Shown: positions 35,794 to 44,845, counted from the first letter of the stretch. The stretch: DNA of 64,000 bases from Chitinibacter sp. FCG-7 (GCF_040047665.1 NZ_CP157355.1:3410001-3474000); one strand, 5' to 3'. The notes: generated from the letters alone by a model not told the origin. Numbers and translations: made by a program.

Positions 35794-37704
35794 TCATTGC
35801 TGCTCGCCGCGTAGCCGCCGAACCTGATCTTCCAGCGTTTGCCGATCGGCCTGCTCTGCTGCAATCGGCGTATCGATCACCAATCCAATCCGCGCAAACA
35901 GCCGCCGTGGAATCTTCATCATCGCCGCGCCATCTTTGCGACTGAAAAAGCTGCCCCACAAACCTTGCAGCGCCATCGGAATGACCGGTACGGGTGACTC
36001 TTTCAAAATGCGCTCAATGCCCGGCATAAAGCGGTACATCTCGCCGTTGTTCGTAATCCTTCCTTCGGGGAAAATAGCGACCAGATCACCGGCCGCCAGC
36101 GCATCGGCAATCGCGGTAAAGGCCGCTTCCTTGATCTCCGGATTCTCTTTAGCGGTGCCGATCGGGATAGTGCCCGCAGTGCGGAAAATGAAATTGAACA
36201 GCGGAATTTTGTAGATCTGATAATCCATCACAAAGCGCACCGGGCGGCGGATTGATCCGGCAATCACCAAAGCATCCATATAGCTGACATGATTGCACAC
36301 CAGTACAGCCGCACCTTGCTGTGGAATGTGCTCCAGCCCGGTTTTGCGTACCCGATACAGCGTATGCGTGAGCATCCAGATCAAGAAACGCATCAAGAAT
36401 TCCGGAATCAGCGTGTAGATATACACCGCAACGATGATATTGAGGATCGCGACGATCAGCAGCAGCTCGCGCAAGCTAAACCCCGCGCTGAGCAAGGCGA
36501 TGCTCATCAGCGAAGCAATCACCATAAAGAGCGAGTTCAGGATGTTATTGGCTGCAATGGCGCGTGAAGTGAATTCGCGTTCGGTGCGCGTTTGAATCAG
36601 TGCGTACAGCGGTACAATAAAAAAGCCGCCAAAAACACCGATCAGCAGTATATCGCCCAACACCCGCCAATGCGCCCAGTACGAGACAAACCCCTCCAGG
36701 GTATATTGGTTTGGCAGTAAATTGGCCGTGGCAAAATACAAATCAATGCCAAATAGCGACAAGCCAATCGAGCCAAACGGCACCAGCCCCAGCTCAATCT
36801 GGCGGCCTGAGAGTTTTTCACACAATACCGAGCCCAGCCCCACACCCAGCGAGAAAACCGCCATCAGCAAGGTATACACATCGGCATTGCCGTGCAGTAC
36901 CGATTTGGCAAAATCTGGAAATTGCGTCAGGTAAACGGCGCCAAAAAACCAGAACCAGGAAATGCCCAGCAGTGAATTGAAAACGGTTTTGTTTTGCTTG
37001 ACATGCCGGACGATTGCGACCGTTTCACTGAAAATATTCCAGTTAATTTTCAGCTCTGGCGCGGTGGGGGGGGCAGAGGGCATGGCGCGGCTGGTGAAGT
37101 AGCCGACGATGGCCACGCCGACGCAGGCAAAGACAATCATGGCTTCGCCGGTACTGCCCGAATCAGCTGAGCCACCGGATTGCACAATCATTGTGCCGGC
37201 AATCTGGCCGAGCAAAATGGCAATAAAAGTGCCCATTTCAATCAGGCCATTGCCACCCAGTAGCTCCTGCTCTTTGAGGTATTGCGGCAACACCGAATAC
37301 TTGAGTGGACCAAACAGCGCGGAATGGATGCCCATCAGAAACAGGCAGAACATCAGCAATGAGGCGTTATGCCAGATAAAGCCAGCGCCAGCGGCCAGCA
37401 TAATCCAGATTTCCAGCGCCTTGATCCAGCGTGCCAACACCGCCTTGTCGTATTTCTCGGCCAGTTGGCCTGCCAGCGCGGAAAACAGAAAAAACGGCAG
37501 CATGAAAATACCAGCGCTCAGATTCACAATCGTTTGCGCATTCATGCCCATCATGGCCAGGCCGTGAAATGTCACCAGTACCAGAAATGCATTTTTAAAC
37601 AGATTGTCGTTAAACGCGCCCAGAAACTGGGTCAGAAACAAGGGCAGGAAACACCGCTGACGGAGTAGATCAAACTGGTTGTCCTGATGCTGGGGCTGGC
37701 TCAT
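35794..37704 (-). CDS. MFS transporter fused to a lysophospholipid acyltransferase
   Basis: The first 420 or so residues are a major facilitator with about 12 helices (FLTQFLGAFNDNLFKNAFLV at the start, LplT-like). The C-terminal 210 residues are a PlsC-type acyltransferase with NHVSYMD (the H-x4-D catalytic motif) and FPEGRITNNGEM. This is the Aas architecture without the acyl-ACP synthetase. The likely role is to bring lysophospholipid across the inner membrane and re-acylate it. At 636 aa it is intact. It transcribes away from a 200-bp region shared with the HglS-like gene. Confidence 0.92.
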   Translation of the reverse strand: MSQPQHQDNQFDLLRQRCFLPLFLTQFLGAFNDNLFKNAFLVLVTFHGLAMMGMNAQTIVNLSAGIFMLPFFLFSALAGQLAEKYDKAVLARWIKALEIWIMLAAGAGFIWHNASLLMFCLFLMGIHSALFGPLKYSVLPQYLKEQELLGGNGLIEMGTFIAILLGQIAGTMIVQSGGSADSGSTGEAMIVFACVGVAIVGYFTSRAMPSAPPTAPELKINWNIFSETVAIVRHVKQNKTVFNSLLGISWFWFFGAVYLTQFPDFAKSVLHGNADVYTLLMAVFSLGVGLGSVLCEKLSGRQIELGLVPFGSIGLSLFGIDLYFATANLLPNQYTLEGFVSYWAHWRVLGDILLIGVFGGFFIVPLYALIQTRTEREFTSRAIAANNILNSLFMVIASLMSIALLSAGFSLRELLLIVAILNIIVAVYIYTLIPEFLMRFLIWMLTHTLYRVRKTGLEHIPQQGAAVLVCNHVSYMDALVIAGSIRRPVRFVMDYQIYKIPLFNFIFRTAGTIPIGTAKENPEIKEAAFTAIADALAAGDLVAIFPEGRITNNGEMYRFMPGIERILKESPVPVIPMALQGLWGSFFSRKDGAAMMKIPRRLFARIGLVIDTPIAAEQADRQTLEDQVRRLRGEQQ

Positions 37705-37915
37705 TCGATGTGCTCTGTGCTAATTGGGTGGCTAAAGTCTAATTGAAAGTGCTGGCTTCGGCATATTTTTCCGGCGTGTCATTTTCTATTCAATCGGCTT
37801 CACTTAATGCTTGCCTTGATGGCACCGTCTGCGATGCCGCTAGTCGGGATGTTGCAGTCGCACACGGAGTTTGCTGACTATCTTGGCAGCAAGTGATGGC
37901 GACAGGGGAAAGCCA

Positions 37916-38722
37916 ATGTCAACGAGCACATTTTTTGCCGCGCTATGGGCAGACTATCTGGCGCTGGCACCGCAGGCCGCCGATATTCGCCAGCTATTTG
38001 GCGGCGAACACGTCATCAACGATCATGTGGCTTTTCGCACTTTTGATCACTCGGCCATTTGCCTCACTGTACTCGAGCAGCCTTTGCTTGAGCTGGGGTA
38101 TCGACGCGATGCGCATTACGAGTTTCCCGATAAGCATTTGTCGGCTTGGGGCTATATTCCTGCCAGCGCTGATGATCCGCTGATTTTTCTGAGTCAATTG
38201 CATCTGGCGCAATTATCGGCCGCTGCACAGGCAATCATCGCGCCCTTACTGGCCCACCTACCAGTGCCATGTGTGACAGGAGCTGACTTTTTCTACTCGG
38301 GCCGGCACTGGCCAGCACTCAGCTGGGCACAATATCAGGCACTGGCTGCCGAGAGTGAATACGCGGCCTGGCTGGCCTTGCATGGTTTTCACGCCAATCA
38401 TTTCACTATTGCAGTGCACCGCCTAGGGGTATCGCTCGCTGAGGTAGTGGATAAAATAGCTGCAGCTGGATACCCTATGAATACGGCTGGCGGCGTGATT
38501 AAAGGCAGCGAAGACGTGCTGCTAATGCAAGCCGCCACGCTGGCCCAGCCGGTGTCATTTGATTTTGCCGATGCGCCCGGCCAGTTGGTGCCGGGTTGTT
38601 ATTACGAATTTGCGCAGCGTTTTGCCGATGAGTCGGGCCAGCTGTATCAAGGCTTTGTGGCGGCCAGCGCCAGCCGCATTTTTGAATCAACGCACTTGCA
38701 ACGCGAGTGGGGTGCGACATGA
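37916..38722 (+). CDS. hglS: DUF1338 / HglS-like 2-oxoadipate dioxygenase-decarboxylase
   Basis: HglS is a non-haem iron enzyme that converts 2-oxoadipate to D-2-hydroxyglutarate in lysine breakdown. Candidate metal ligands are visible in INDHVAFRTFDH, HANHFTIAVHR and GCYYEFAQRF (His, His, Glu). With 268 aa it is the short form of the family. Pseudomonas HglS is much longer, so the activity is inferred. The ATG at 37916 follows GGGGAA. The stop overlaps the start of the saccharopine-dehydrogenase-like gene (ATGA), and the third gene is an ALDH7-type enzyme. This context strongly supports a lysine or aminoadipate pathway. Confidence 0.82.
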   Translation: MSTSTFFAALWADYLALAPQAADIRQLFGGEHVINDHVAFRTFDHSAICLTVLEQPLLELGYRRDAHYEFPDKHLSAWGYIPASADDPLIFLSQLHLAQLSAAAQAIIAPLLAHLPVPCVTGADFFYSGRHWPALSWAQYQALAAESEYAAWLALHGFHANHFTIAVHRLGVSLAEVVDKIAAAGYPMNTAGGVIKGSEDVLLMQAATLAQPVSFDFADAPGQLVPGCYYEFAQRFADESGQLYQGFVAASASRIFESTHLQREWGAT

Positions 38723-39861
38723 GTGCGCCCACCCCAGCCATTCCCGTTCCCATCCCGGTCACCATTGTGGGCGCAGGCAAAATTGGCAGCAGTATCGCCA
38801 AGCTGTTGGCTTTGAGTGGTGACTACCAGCTTCGCGTGCTCGATCCCAATGCCGATGCGCTCAAGGCGCTGCACAGCAAAGTGCCGCTAGAGACGCGGCA
38901 AATCAAGGCCGATGAGCCTTTGCTGCCCCATCTGGAGCAGCAGGCCGCCGTGCTTGCCGCCACCGCATTTGATAAAAATCCGGATATTGCCCGAGCCGCG
39001 CTGCAAGCCGGGTGCAGCTATTTTGATCTGACCGAAGACACCGCCACCACGCAAATCATCCGTGAGTTGGCGCAACATGCCCGCGCCGGGCAGATTTTCA
39101 TGCCGCAATGTGGCCTGGCGCCGGGTTTTATCGGCATTCTGGCGCACGATATGGCCAAGCGCTTCGAGCGGGTTGATTCTGTGAAAATGCGCGTTGGTGC
39201 GCTGCCGCAATATCCGAGCAATGCCCTGAAATACAATCTGACCTGGTCCACCGACGGCCTGATTAACGAATACTGCAACCCATGTGATGCTATCCGCCAC
39301 GGCCAGCTGCTTAGCGTTCAGGCGCTGGAAGGGTTGGAGCATTTTGCGCTCGACGGGCTGGAGTACGAGGCCTTCAATACTTCGGGCGGTTTAGGTTCCT
39401 TGTGCGAAACCTGGCTGGGGCGTGTGGCCAATATGGATTACAAAACGGTGCGCTACGTCGGGCATCGCGATTTGATGGATTTCGTGATCAATGGGCTGCG
39501 GATGGGCGCCAGCCCCGCCAGTCGTCAGCAACTCAAGCAGATTCTGGAGGCGGCTATTCCGCTGACGCTGCAAGACGTTGTGCTGGTCTTTGTCACGGTA
39601 TCGGGCTATCTCGATGGCCAGTACCGGCAGATTAGCGATGCGCGCAAGGTGTATCACCGCCAGCTGCATGGCGAGGCCTGGAGCGCGATTCAACTCACCA
39701 CCGCCAGTGCGGCAGCGACGGCGCTGGATCTGCATTTTCAGGGGCAATTGCCCACAAGGGGTTTTGTTAGTCAGGACGCGATTGCGCTTGATCAGTTCCT
39801 GGCCAACCGTTTTGGCCAGCATTATGCAATTGATCGCTACGCTGAGGAGATTCCGGTATGA
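38719..39861 (+). CDS. saccharopine dehydrogenase-family protein, possible lysine 6-dehydrogenase
   Basis: The N-terminal Rossmann fold is VTIVGAGKIGSSIAKLL, for NAD(P). The substrate half follows the saccharopine-dehydrogenase pattern: AALQAGCSYFDLTED, FMPQCGLAPGFIGILAHD, and LTWSTDGLINEY. With 380 aa it fits the single-domain lysine 6-dehydrogenases and related enzymes that yield aminoadipate semialdehyde. The next gene, an ALDH7-type dehydrogenase, would oxidise that product. Both ends overlap their neighbours by ATGA, so the three proteins should be made together. The exact substrate (lysine or saccharopine) cannot be told from sequence. Confidence 0.85.
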   Translation: MSAPTPAIPVPIPVTIVGAGKIGSSIAKLLALSGDYQLRVLDPNADALKALHSKVPLETRQIKADEPLLPHLEQQAAVLAATAFDKNPDIARAALQAGCSYFDLTEDTATTQIIRELAQHARAGQIFMPQCGLAPGFIGILAHDMAKRFERVDSVKMRVGALPQYPSNALKYNLTWSTDGLINEYCNPCDAIRHGQLLSVQALEGLEHFALDGLEYEAFNTSGGLGSLCETWLGRVANMDYKTVRYVGHRDLMDFVINGLRMGASPASRQQLKQILEAAIPLTLQDVVLVFVTVSGYLDGQYRQISDARKVYHRQLHGEAWSAIQLTTASAAATALDLHFQGQLPTRGFVSQDAIALDQFLANRFGQHYAIDRYAEEIPV

Positions 39862-41426
39862 GCGCCCGAAAAACCGGCTATGGCCTGCCTGCCGTGTGTG
39901 AAGCGCTGGACATTGCCGTCTGGCAAAAATCCGGACTCTGGCCAGCGGCCATCATTGCGGGCACACCGTGCTATCAGCACACGGCAAGCCGCGAATTATC
40001 CAGCCCGATTGATGGCGTCTCGCACGGCAAAATGGCGCTGGCTGAGCCCGACGACGCGGCGCTGGCGATCAGTGAGGCGCAGGATGCTTTTGTGCAGTGG
40101 CGCAGCTGGCCGGCACCCCGGCGCGGCTTGGTGATCAAGGCCATTGCCGAGCGGGTCAGCCAGCATAAAACCGCGCTGGCGCGGCTGATTGTGCTTGAAG
40201 CCGGGAAAATTGAATCCGAAGCGCTGGGCGAGGTGCAGGAGTGGATCGATCTGTGTGATCTGGCGCTGGGGCAATCGCGCCAGCTCTATGGCCTGGTGAT
40301 CGCCAGCGAGCGCGCCGAGCACCGGCTGATCGAGCAATGGCATCCGCTGGGCGTCGTTGGTGTGATTACAGCGTTTAATTTTCCGGTAGCAGTCTGGGCG
40401 TGGAATGCGATGCTGGCGCTGGTTTGCGGCAATGCCGTGGTCTGGAAGCCATCAGAAAAAACCCCGCTGTGCGCGCTAGCGTGTACCCGGATTGTCGCGA
40501 CGGTCTTGCAAGAGCAGGGCGCGCCAGCTGGGTTGGTCTCCGTCTTGCAGGGCGATGCGGCGCTGGGGCAAAGCTTGGCGCAGCATCCGGCGATTGCCTT
40601 GCTCTCCGCCACCGGCTCGTGCCGGATGGGGCGCGCCGTAGCGCAGCAGGTGGCGGCGCGTTTTGGTCGCAGCCTGCTGGAGCTGGGCGGCAATAATGCC
40701 CTGATTGTGACGCCAAGCGCCGATCTGGCGCAGGCGCTGCCCGCCATTGTTTTTTCAGCGGTAGGCACTTGCGGTCAGCGTTGCACCAGCCTGCGGCGGC
40801 TGATTGTGCACGAGTCGTTGGCCGATCAGTTGTGCCAGCGTCTGGTCGGTCTGTATGCGCAGCTAAAAATTGGCGACCCGCGCGATCCGGCCACGCTGGT
40901 GGGGCCAATTATTGATGGTATTGCCCTGCAGAATATGCGTAACAAAATCTCTGAGGCAATACATGATGGAGGTATCTTGCTGTGTGGCGGCCAGATTGTG
41001 GTGGGCGTCCCCACGGGCCATTATGTGCAGCCCGCCATTATCCGCATGCCGCAACAGAGCGCGACGATGATGGACGAGACTTTTGCCCCCATCCTGTTTG
41101 TGCTGACGTATACCACGCTGGACGAAGCCATCGCCTTGAATAATGAAGTGCCGCAAGGCCTGTCTTCGGCAATCTTCACCCGCGATCAGCGCGAGGCCGA
41201 GCTGTTTATCAGTAGCGCTGGTTCTGATTGCGGACTGGCCAATGTGAACGCGGGCACCAGCGGAGCCGAGATTGGCGGCGCGTTTGGTGGTGAAAAGGCG
41301 ACAGGTGGAGGGCGGGAATCGGGTTCTGATGCGTGGAAAAATTATATGCGCCGCAGCACCAATACCATTAACTACGGTCAGGGCCTGCCACTGGCACAGG
41401 GCGTGAATTTCTCGCTTGATGGCTAA
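39858..41426 (+). CDS. ALDH7-type aldehyde dehydrogenase (aminoadipate-semialdehyde dehydrogenase)
   Basis: This enzyme oxidises an aldehyde to an acid with NAD(P). The active-site cysteine is in GTCGQRCTSLRRL, and the conserved glutamate is in SLLELGGNNALIV. The cofactor region reads GVITAFNFPVAVWAWNA and VWKPSEKTPLC. The C-terminal block AEIGGAFGGEKATGGGRESG is typical of the antiquitin (ALDH7A1) subgroup, whose substrate is 2-aminoadipate-6-semialdehyde. With 522 aa it is of normal length. It is the last gene of the operon, and a GGGTATAT-type hairpin follows directly and may end the transcript. Confidence 0.92.
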   Translation: MSARKTGYGLPAVCEALDIAVWQKSGLWPAAIIAGTPCYQHTASRELSSPIDGVSHGKMALAEPDDAALAISEAQDAFVQWRSWPAPRRGLVIKAIAERVSQHKTALARLIVLEAGKIESEALGEVQEWIDLCDLALGQSRQLYGLVIASERAEHRLIEQWHPLGVVGVITAFNFPVAVWAWNAMLALVCGNAVVWKPSEKTPLCALACTRIVATVLQEQGAPAGLVSVLQGDAALGQSLAQHPAIALLSATGSCRMGRAVAQQVAARFGRSLLELGGNNALIVTPSADLAQALPAIVFSAVGTCGQRCTSLRRLIVHESLADQLCQRLVGLYAQLKIGDPRDPATLVGPIIDGIALQNMRNKISEAIHDGGILLCGGQIVVGVPTGHYVQPAIIRMPQQSATMMDETFAPILFVLTYTTLDEAIALNNEVPQGLSSAIFTRDQREAELFISSAGSDCGLANVNAGTSGAEIGGAFGGEKATGGGRESGSDAWKNYMRRSTNTINYGQGLPLAQGVNFSLDG

Positions 41427-41432
41427 TGGACT

Positions 41433-41483
41433 GGGGTATATTGCTGTATGGTAATTTGCAAATGTCCTGCAGCAATATACCCC
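41433..41483. repeat. GGGTATAT-type hairpin, best copy
   Basis: The arms GGGGTATATTGCTG (41433-41446) and CAGCAATATACCCC (41470-41483) are perfect 14-nt inverted repeats around a 23-nt loop. It lies between the convergent aldehyde dehydrogenase and dcd genes, where a terminator would be expected. Confidence 0.85.
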
Positions 41484-41495
41484 TGGTGGCGATAA

Positions 41496-42071
41496 TCAGG
41501 TCTTAGGCAGGGTCACGCCATGTTGGCCCTGATATTTTCCGCCGCGATCACGGTAGCTGGTTTCGCAGATGTCGTCCTGATCGGCTTCAAAAAACAGCAC
41601 TTGCGCTACGCCTTCGTTGGCGTAAATTTTGGCTGGCAGCGGCGTGGTGTTGGAAAATTCCAATGTCACATAGCCTTCCCATTCGGGCTCGAACGGCGTC
41701 ACATTGACGATAATACCGCAGCGCGCATACGTTGATTTACCCAGACAAACCGTCAGCGCGTTGCGCGGGATGCGGAAATATTCGACGGTACGTGCAAGTG
41801 CGAATGAATTGGGTGGAATGATGCAATAACCTTTGCCAGACACATCAACAAAGCTGTTTTCATCAAAGTTTTTCGGGTCAACAATCGTTGAATTCAGATT
41901 GGTAAACACTTTGAATTCATCTGCACAGCGAATGTCGTAGCCATAGCTGGATGTGCCGTAAGACACAATGCGCTCGCCATTCACTTCCTTGACCTGCCCG
42001 GGAATAAACGGCTCGATCATCCCATGCTCTTGCGCCATGCGGCGAATCCACTTATCTGACTTAATGCTCAT
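41496..42071 (-). CDS. dcd: dCTP deaminase
   Basis: Dcd converts dCTP to dUTP on the way to dTTP. The trimeric dUTPase-like fold is marked by [16 protein letters not shown], then [27 protein letters not shown] (the Arg that binds triphosphate). The block [17 protein letters not shown] contains the catalytic glutamate. [15 protein letters not shown] ends the protein. With 191 aa it is the monofunctional form. It is divergent from bcp. Confidence 0.97.
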   Translation of the reverse strand: MSIKSDKWIRRMAQEHGMIEPFIPGQVKEVNGERIVSYGTSSYGYDIRCADEFKVFTNLNSTIVDPKNFDENSFVDVSGKGYCIIPPNSFALARTVEYFRIPRNALTVCLGKSTYARCGIIVNVTPFEPEWEGYVTLEFSNTTPLPAKIYANEGVAQVLFFEADQDDICETSYRDRGGKYQGQHGVTLPKT

Positions 42072-42226
42072 GCTGTCACACGCCTGTAAATATTTTGCCC
42101 GTATTGTACTCGCAAAGCGTGTTCAGGCTAAAGAGAGTTGCAGTGGACTGATTGCAGCTTGATTCGCCGTTCACAATTGCCGACAATAAAGCAAGGCATT
42201 CACGCTGTAAGCATTTTGGAGAATTC

Positions 42227-42685
42227 ATGAGCTCTGCCCTTTGTATGGCACTTCAACAACCCACCACCAACGCTGGCCACTTCGATTTATCCCAACTGGC
42301 CACGCCCTACGCAGTGATTTATTTTTACCCTAAAGACAATACGCCGGGCTGCACGACGGAATCTGCCGATTTTCGCGACCAGCACGCACGATTTTTAGCT
42401 GCGGGCGCTTCGGTATTTGGAGTGTCTCGCGACAGCATGAAAAGCCATGAAAACTTCAAAGCCAAATTGGGGCTGGAGTTCGAGCTGATTTCCGACCCAA
42501 ATGAGGCCGCTTGCGAAGCGTTTGGCGTGATGAAGCTGAAAAATATGTATGGCAAGCAGGTCAGGGGTATCGAGCGCAGCACCTTTGTGATCAATAAATC
42601 TGGCGAGATACTCCGTGAGTGGCGCGGTGTGAAAGTACCGAATCATGTGGCCGAAGTGCTCGGCTTTGTTGAGAGTTTGCAGTAA
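42227..42685 (+). CDS. bcp: thiol peroxidase Bcp (peroxiredoxin Q)
   Basis: Bcp reduces hydrogen peroxide and organic peroxides with thioredoxin. The peroxidatic motif is YFYPKDNTPGCTTESADFRD. The resolving cysteine found five residues later in some members is missing, since the chain reads C-T-T-E-S-A-D, and other cysteines (for example in EAACEAFG) may serve. The ATG at 42227 follows TTGGAGA; the longer open frame upstream is not family sequence. The N-terminus is short (MSSALCMALQQPTTNAG). It has its own terminator. Confidence 0.93.
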   Translation: MSSALCMALQQPTTNAGHFDLSQLATPYAVIYFYPKDNTPGCTTESADFRDQHARFLAAGASVFGVSRDSMKSHENFKAKLGLEFELISDPNEAACEAFGVMKLKNMYGKQVRGIERSTFVINKSGEILREWRGVKVPNHVAEVLGFVESLQ

Positions 42686-42690
42686 ATATC

Positions 42691-42714
42691 AGCGGCCATT
42701 GAGCCGCTTTTTGT
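42691..42714 (+). terminator. terminator of bcp
   Basis: The stem AGCGGC/GCCGCT with a six-base loop is followed by TTTTGTTG. Confidence 0.75.
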
Positions 42715-42740
42715 TGTCCAATCAAGTGGAGGAACGCATC

Positions 42741-44144
42741 ATGGCTGCCAAAAAAGCACAGAAAGTCAGCAAACTATTCGTACTTGATACCAATGTTCTG
42801 ATGCATGACCCTACCTCGCTCTATCGTTTTCAGGAGCACGATTTATTTGTGCCGATGATGACGCTTGAAGAGCTCGATTCCAACAAAAAGGGCATGACCG
42901 AAGTTGCCCGCAATGCGCGGCAAGCCAGCCGTTTTATGGAAGAGCTGGTCGCCGGGATGGAGCACAATCTGTATGACGGTGTTTCACTCGAAGAAGCCAG
43001 CAAGGGGCAGGCGAGCGGGCGGCTTTTTCTGCAAACCGAGGCGATCACCAGCGTTTTGCCATCGCAATTACCGATGGGCAAAGCCGATAACCAGATTCTG
43101 GGGGTAGTCCATCACCTGCAGGCGATGCAGCCCAAGCGCGAAGTGATTCTGGTTTCCAAAGACATTAATATGCGCATCAAGGCGCGCACGCTGGGCTTGG
43201 CGGCGGAAGATTATTTCAACGACAAGGTGCTGGAAGACACTGATCTCTTGTACAACGGCATGCGTGAGATCGATCAGAAATTCTGGGAGCGCAATAGCAA
43301 GGATCTGGAGAGCTGGCAGGAGAGCGGGCGCAGCTACTGGCGCATCAAGGGGCCCGATGTGGCCGAATTGTATGTTAATCAAATGCTGTACCAAACCGGC
43401 GATACGCCGCTGCAGGCGCGGGTGCTCAGCATTGACGGCAAATCGGCGGTGATCGAAAGCCTGAAAGATTACAGCCATCACAAAAATGCCATCTGGGGCA
43501 TTACCGCGCGCAACCGCGAACAGAATTTTGCCCTTAATCTGCTGATGAATCCGGATGTCGATTTTGTCTCATTATTGGGGCAGGCCGGTACCGGCAAAAC
43601 GTTGCTGACGCTAGCGGCGTGTCTGGCGCAGACGCTGGAATCGAAAATCTACACCGAAATCATTATGACCCGCGTCACGGTGCCAGTGGGCGAAGACATT
43701 GGTTTCCTGCCGGGGACTGAGGAAGAAAAAATGCTGCCGTGGATGGGCGCGCTGGAAGACAATCTCGACGTGCTCAATCAAACTGACGCCGAAGCGGGCG
43801 ACTGGGGCAGGGCGGCGACGCGCGATTTGATCCGCAGCCGGATCAAGGTCAAATCGTTGAACTTCATGCGCGGCCGCACGTTCCTCAATAAATTCCTGAT
43901 TATCGACGAGGCGCAAAATCTGACGTCCAAGCAGATGAAAACGCTGATTACCCGCGCTGGGCCTGGCACCAAAGTGGTTTGTCTCGGTAATATCAGCCAG
44001 ATTGACACGCCATATTTAACTGAGGGCTCATCCGGTTTGACCTATGTGGTGGATCGCTTCAAAGGTTGGGATCACTCTGGGCATATTACGCTAACGCGCG
44101 GCGAGCGCTCGCGTCTGGCTGATTACGCGGCTGAGGTGTTGTAA
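42741..44144 (+). CDS. PIN domain-PhoH family ATPase (YlaK-like)
   Basis: The N-terminal PIN nuclease-like domain begins KLFVLDTNVLMHDPTSL, with conserved acids. The C-terminal PhoH ATPase has Walker A in LLGQAGTGKTLLTLAA, then LPGTEEEKMLPWMGALEDN, Walker B in FLIIDEAQNLTSKQMK and a sensor in VVCLGNISQID. PIN-PhoH proteins (PhoH2) of mycobacteria act as RNA helicase-ribonucleases, so an RNA-processing role is likely. The ATG at 42741 follows GGAGGA. The 32 residues upstream in the frame are intergenic. Confidence 0.94.
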   Translation: MAAKKAQKVSKLFVLDTNVLMHDPTSLYRFQEHDLFVPMMTLEELDSNKKGMTEVARNARQASRFMEELVAGMEHNLYDGVSLEEASKGQASGRLFLQTEAITSVLPSQLPMGKADNQILGVVHHLQAMQPKREVILVSKDINMRIKARTLGLAAEDYFNDKVLEDTDLLYNGMREIDQKFWERNSKDLESWQESGRSYWRIKGPDVAELYVNQMLYQTGDTPLQARVLSIDGKSAVIESLKDYSHHKNAIWGITARNREQNFALNLLMNPDVDFVSLLGQAGTGKTLLTLAACLAQTLESKIYTEIIMTRVTVPVGEDIGFLPGTEEEKMLPWMGALEDNLDVLNQTDAEAGDWGRAATRDLIRSRIKVKSLNFMRGRTFLNKFLIIDEAQNLTSKQMKTLITRAGPGTKVVCLGNISQIDTPYLTEGSSGLTYVVDRFKGWDHSGHITLTRGERSRLADYAAEVL

Positions 44145-44177
44145 CACTGAAATGCTGTGTCTGTTGCTGCGACTTTT

Positions 44178-44217
44178 AACCGCGCTATTTCCGCAGTGAA
44201 TGGCGCGGTTTTGTTTT
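44178..44217 (+). terminator. terminator of the PhoH gene
   Basis: The arms AACCGCGC (44178-44185) and GCGCGGTT (44203-44210) are followed by TTGTTTTTG. Confidence 0.75.
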
Positions 44218-44241
44218 TGCTCAAAGCGGCGCTTTACAATT

Positions 44242-44267
44242 AATAGTATATTTATTTGTATATTATT
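44242..44267 (+). promoter_or_regulatory. dyad upstream of the AhpD-like gene, resembling the norB operator
   Basis: The arms AATAGTATA (44242-44250) and TATATTATT (44259-44267) pair at 8 of 9 positions. The segment 44251-44267 matches the norB upstream region 21672-21688 at 16 of 17 bases (TTTATTTGYATATTATT). It ends 19 nt before the gene, where an operator would act. Confidence 0.45.
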
Positions 44268-44286
44268 GATTGGCAAGGAGTTAAAA

Positions 44287-44643
44287 ATGAGCGGGCAATA
44301 TCACCAAATCGTACGCGACATTACCGGCAAGCTGCGCGAGTTTCACCAGGAAATCCCCGACACCGCGCAGGCGTTTACCGCGATGGCCAAGGCCACGCAC
44401 GGCGACGGCGCATTAAGCAAGAAACAGAAAGAACTGATGGCGATGGCCATTGCCATTGCTGCACGCTGTGAAGGCTGCTTGGGCTTTCATGCTCAGGCCT
44501 GCGTCAAGCTGGGCGTCACACGCGCCGAATTTCTGGAAATGATCCAGGTGGCGGTTTATATGGGCGGCGGCCCCAGCATGATGACCAGTGCCGAGGCGCT
44601 GATGGCTTATGAGGAATATGGCGGCGAGAAAGTGTCAGAGTGA
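44287..44643 (+). CDS. carboxymuconolactone decarboxylase/AhpD-family protein
   Basis: The all-helical AhpD-like fold contains the redox-type motif CEGCLGFHAQACVKLG (CxxC, then His three residues on). It also has EFLEMIQVAVYMGGGPSMM. Such proteins act as thiol-dependent peroxidase partners or have unknown roles; true decarboxylases lack the CxxCxxH motif. The ATG at 44287 follows AAGGAG. With 118 aa it is a one-domain member. The upstream motif shared with norB suggests control by nitrosative or redox stress. Confidence 0.9.
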   Translation: MSGQYHQIVRDITGKLREFHQEIPDTAQAFTAMAKATHGDGALSKKQKELMAMAIAIAARCEGCLGFHAQACVKLGVTRAEFLEMIQVAVYMGGGPSMMTSAEALMAYEEYGGEKVSE

Positions 44644-44647
44644 TTTC

Positions 44648-44700
44648 AGGGGTATGTGTCTGTAGATTATGCTGAATATAAACTGTATACATATACCCCT
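44648..44700. repeat. GGGTATAT-type hairpin, copy 3
   Basis: AGGGGTATGTGTCT (44648-44661) faces ATACATATACCCCT (44687-44700), with 12 of 14 positions matching as inverted repeats. It begins just after the stop of the AhpD-like gene and precedes the heptamer array. Confidence 0.7.
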
Positions 44701-44728
44701 ATATTGATCCTGGAGCAGAATAATGCTG

Positions 44729-44845
44729 CTCACACCTCACACCTCACACCTCACACCTCACACCTCACACCTCACACCTCACACCTCACACCTCACACCT
44801 CACACCTCACACCTCACACCTCACACCTCACACCTCACACCTCAC
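44729..44845. repeat. tandem array of CTCACAC heptamers (16 full copies)
   Basis: Sixteen perfect copies of CTCACAC run from 44729 to 44840, and a partial copy follows to 44845. The array lies directly against the trmJ stop codon (44847-44849). Because seven is not a multiple of three, any reading frame across it shifts with copy number; as a Leu/Thr/Pro/His/Ser repeat it is open in several frames but is not a believable protein. The sense on the trmJ strand is GTGTGAG. Confidence 0.95.

Noticed and set aside
44729..44845. CRISPR array
   Set aside because: The repeats are seven bases long and contiguous with no spacers, and no cas genes are present.
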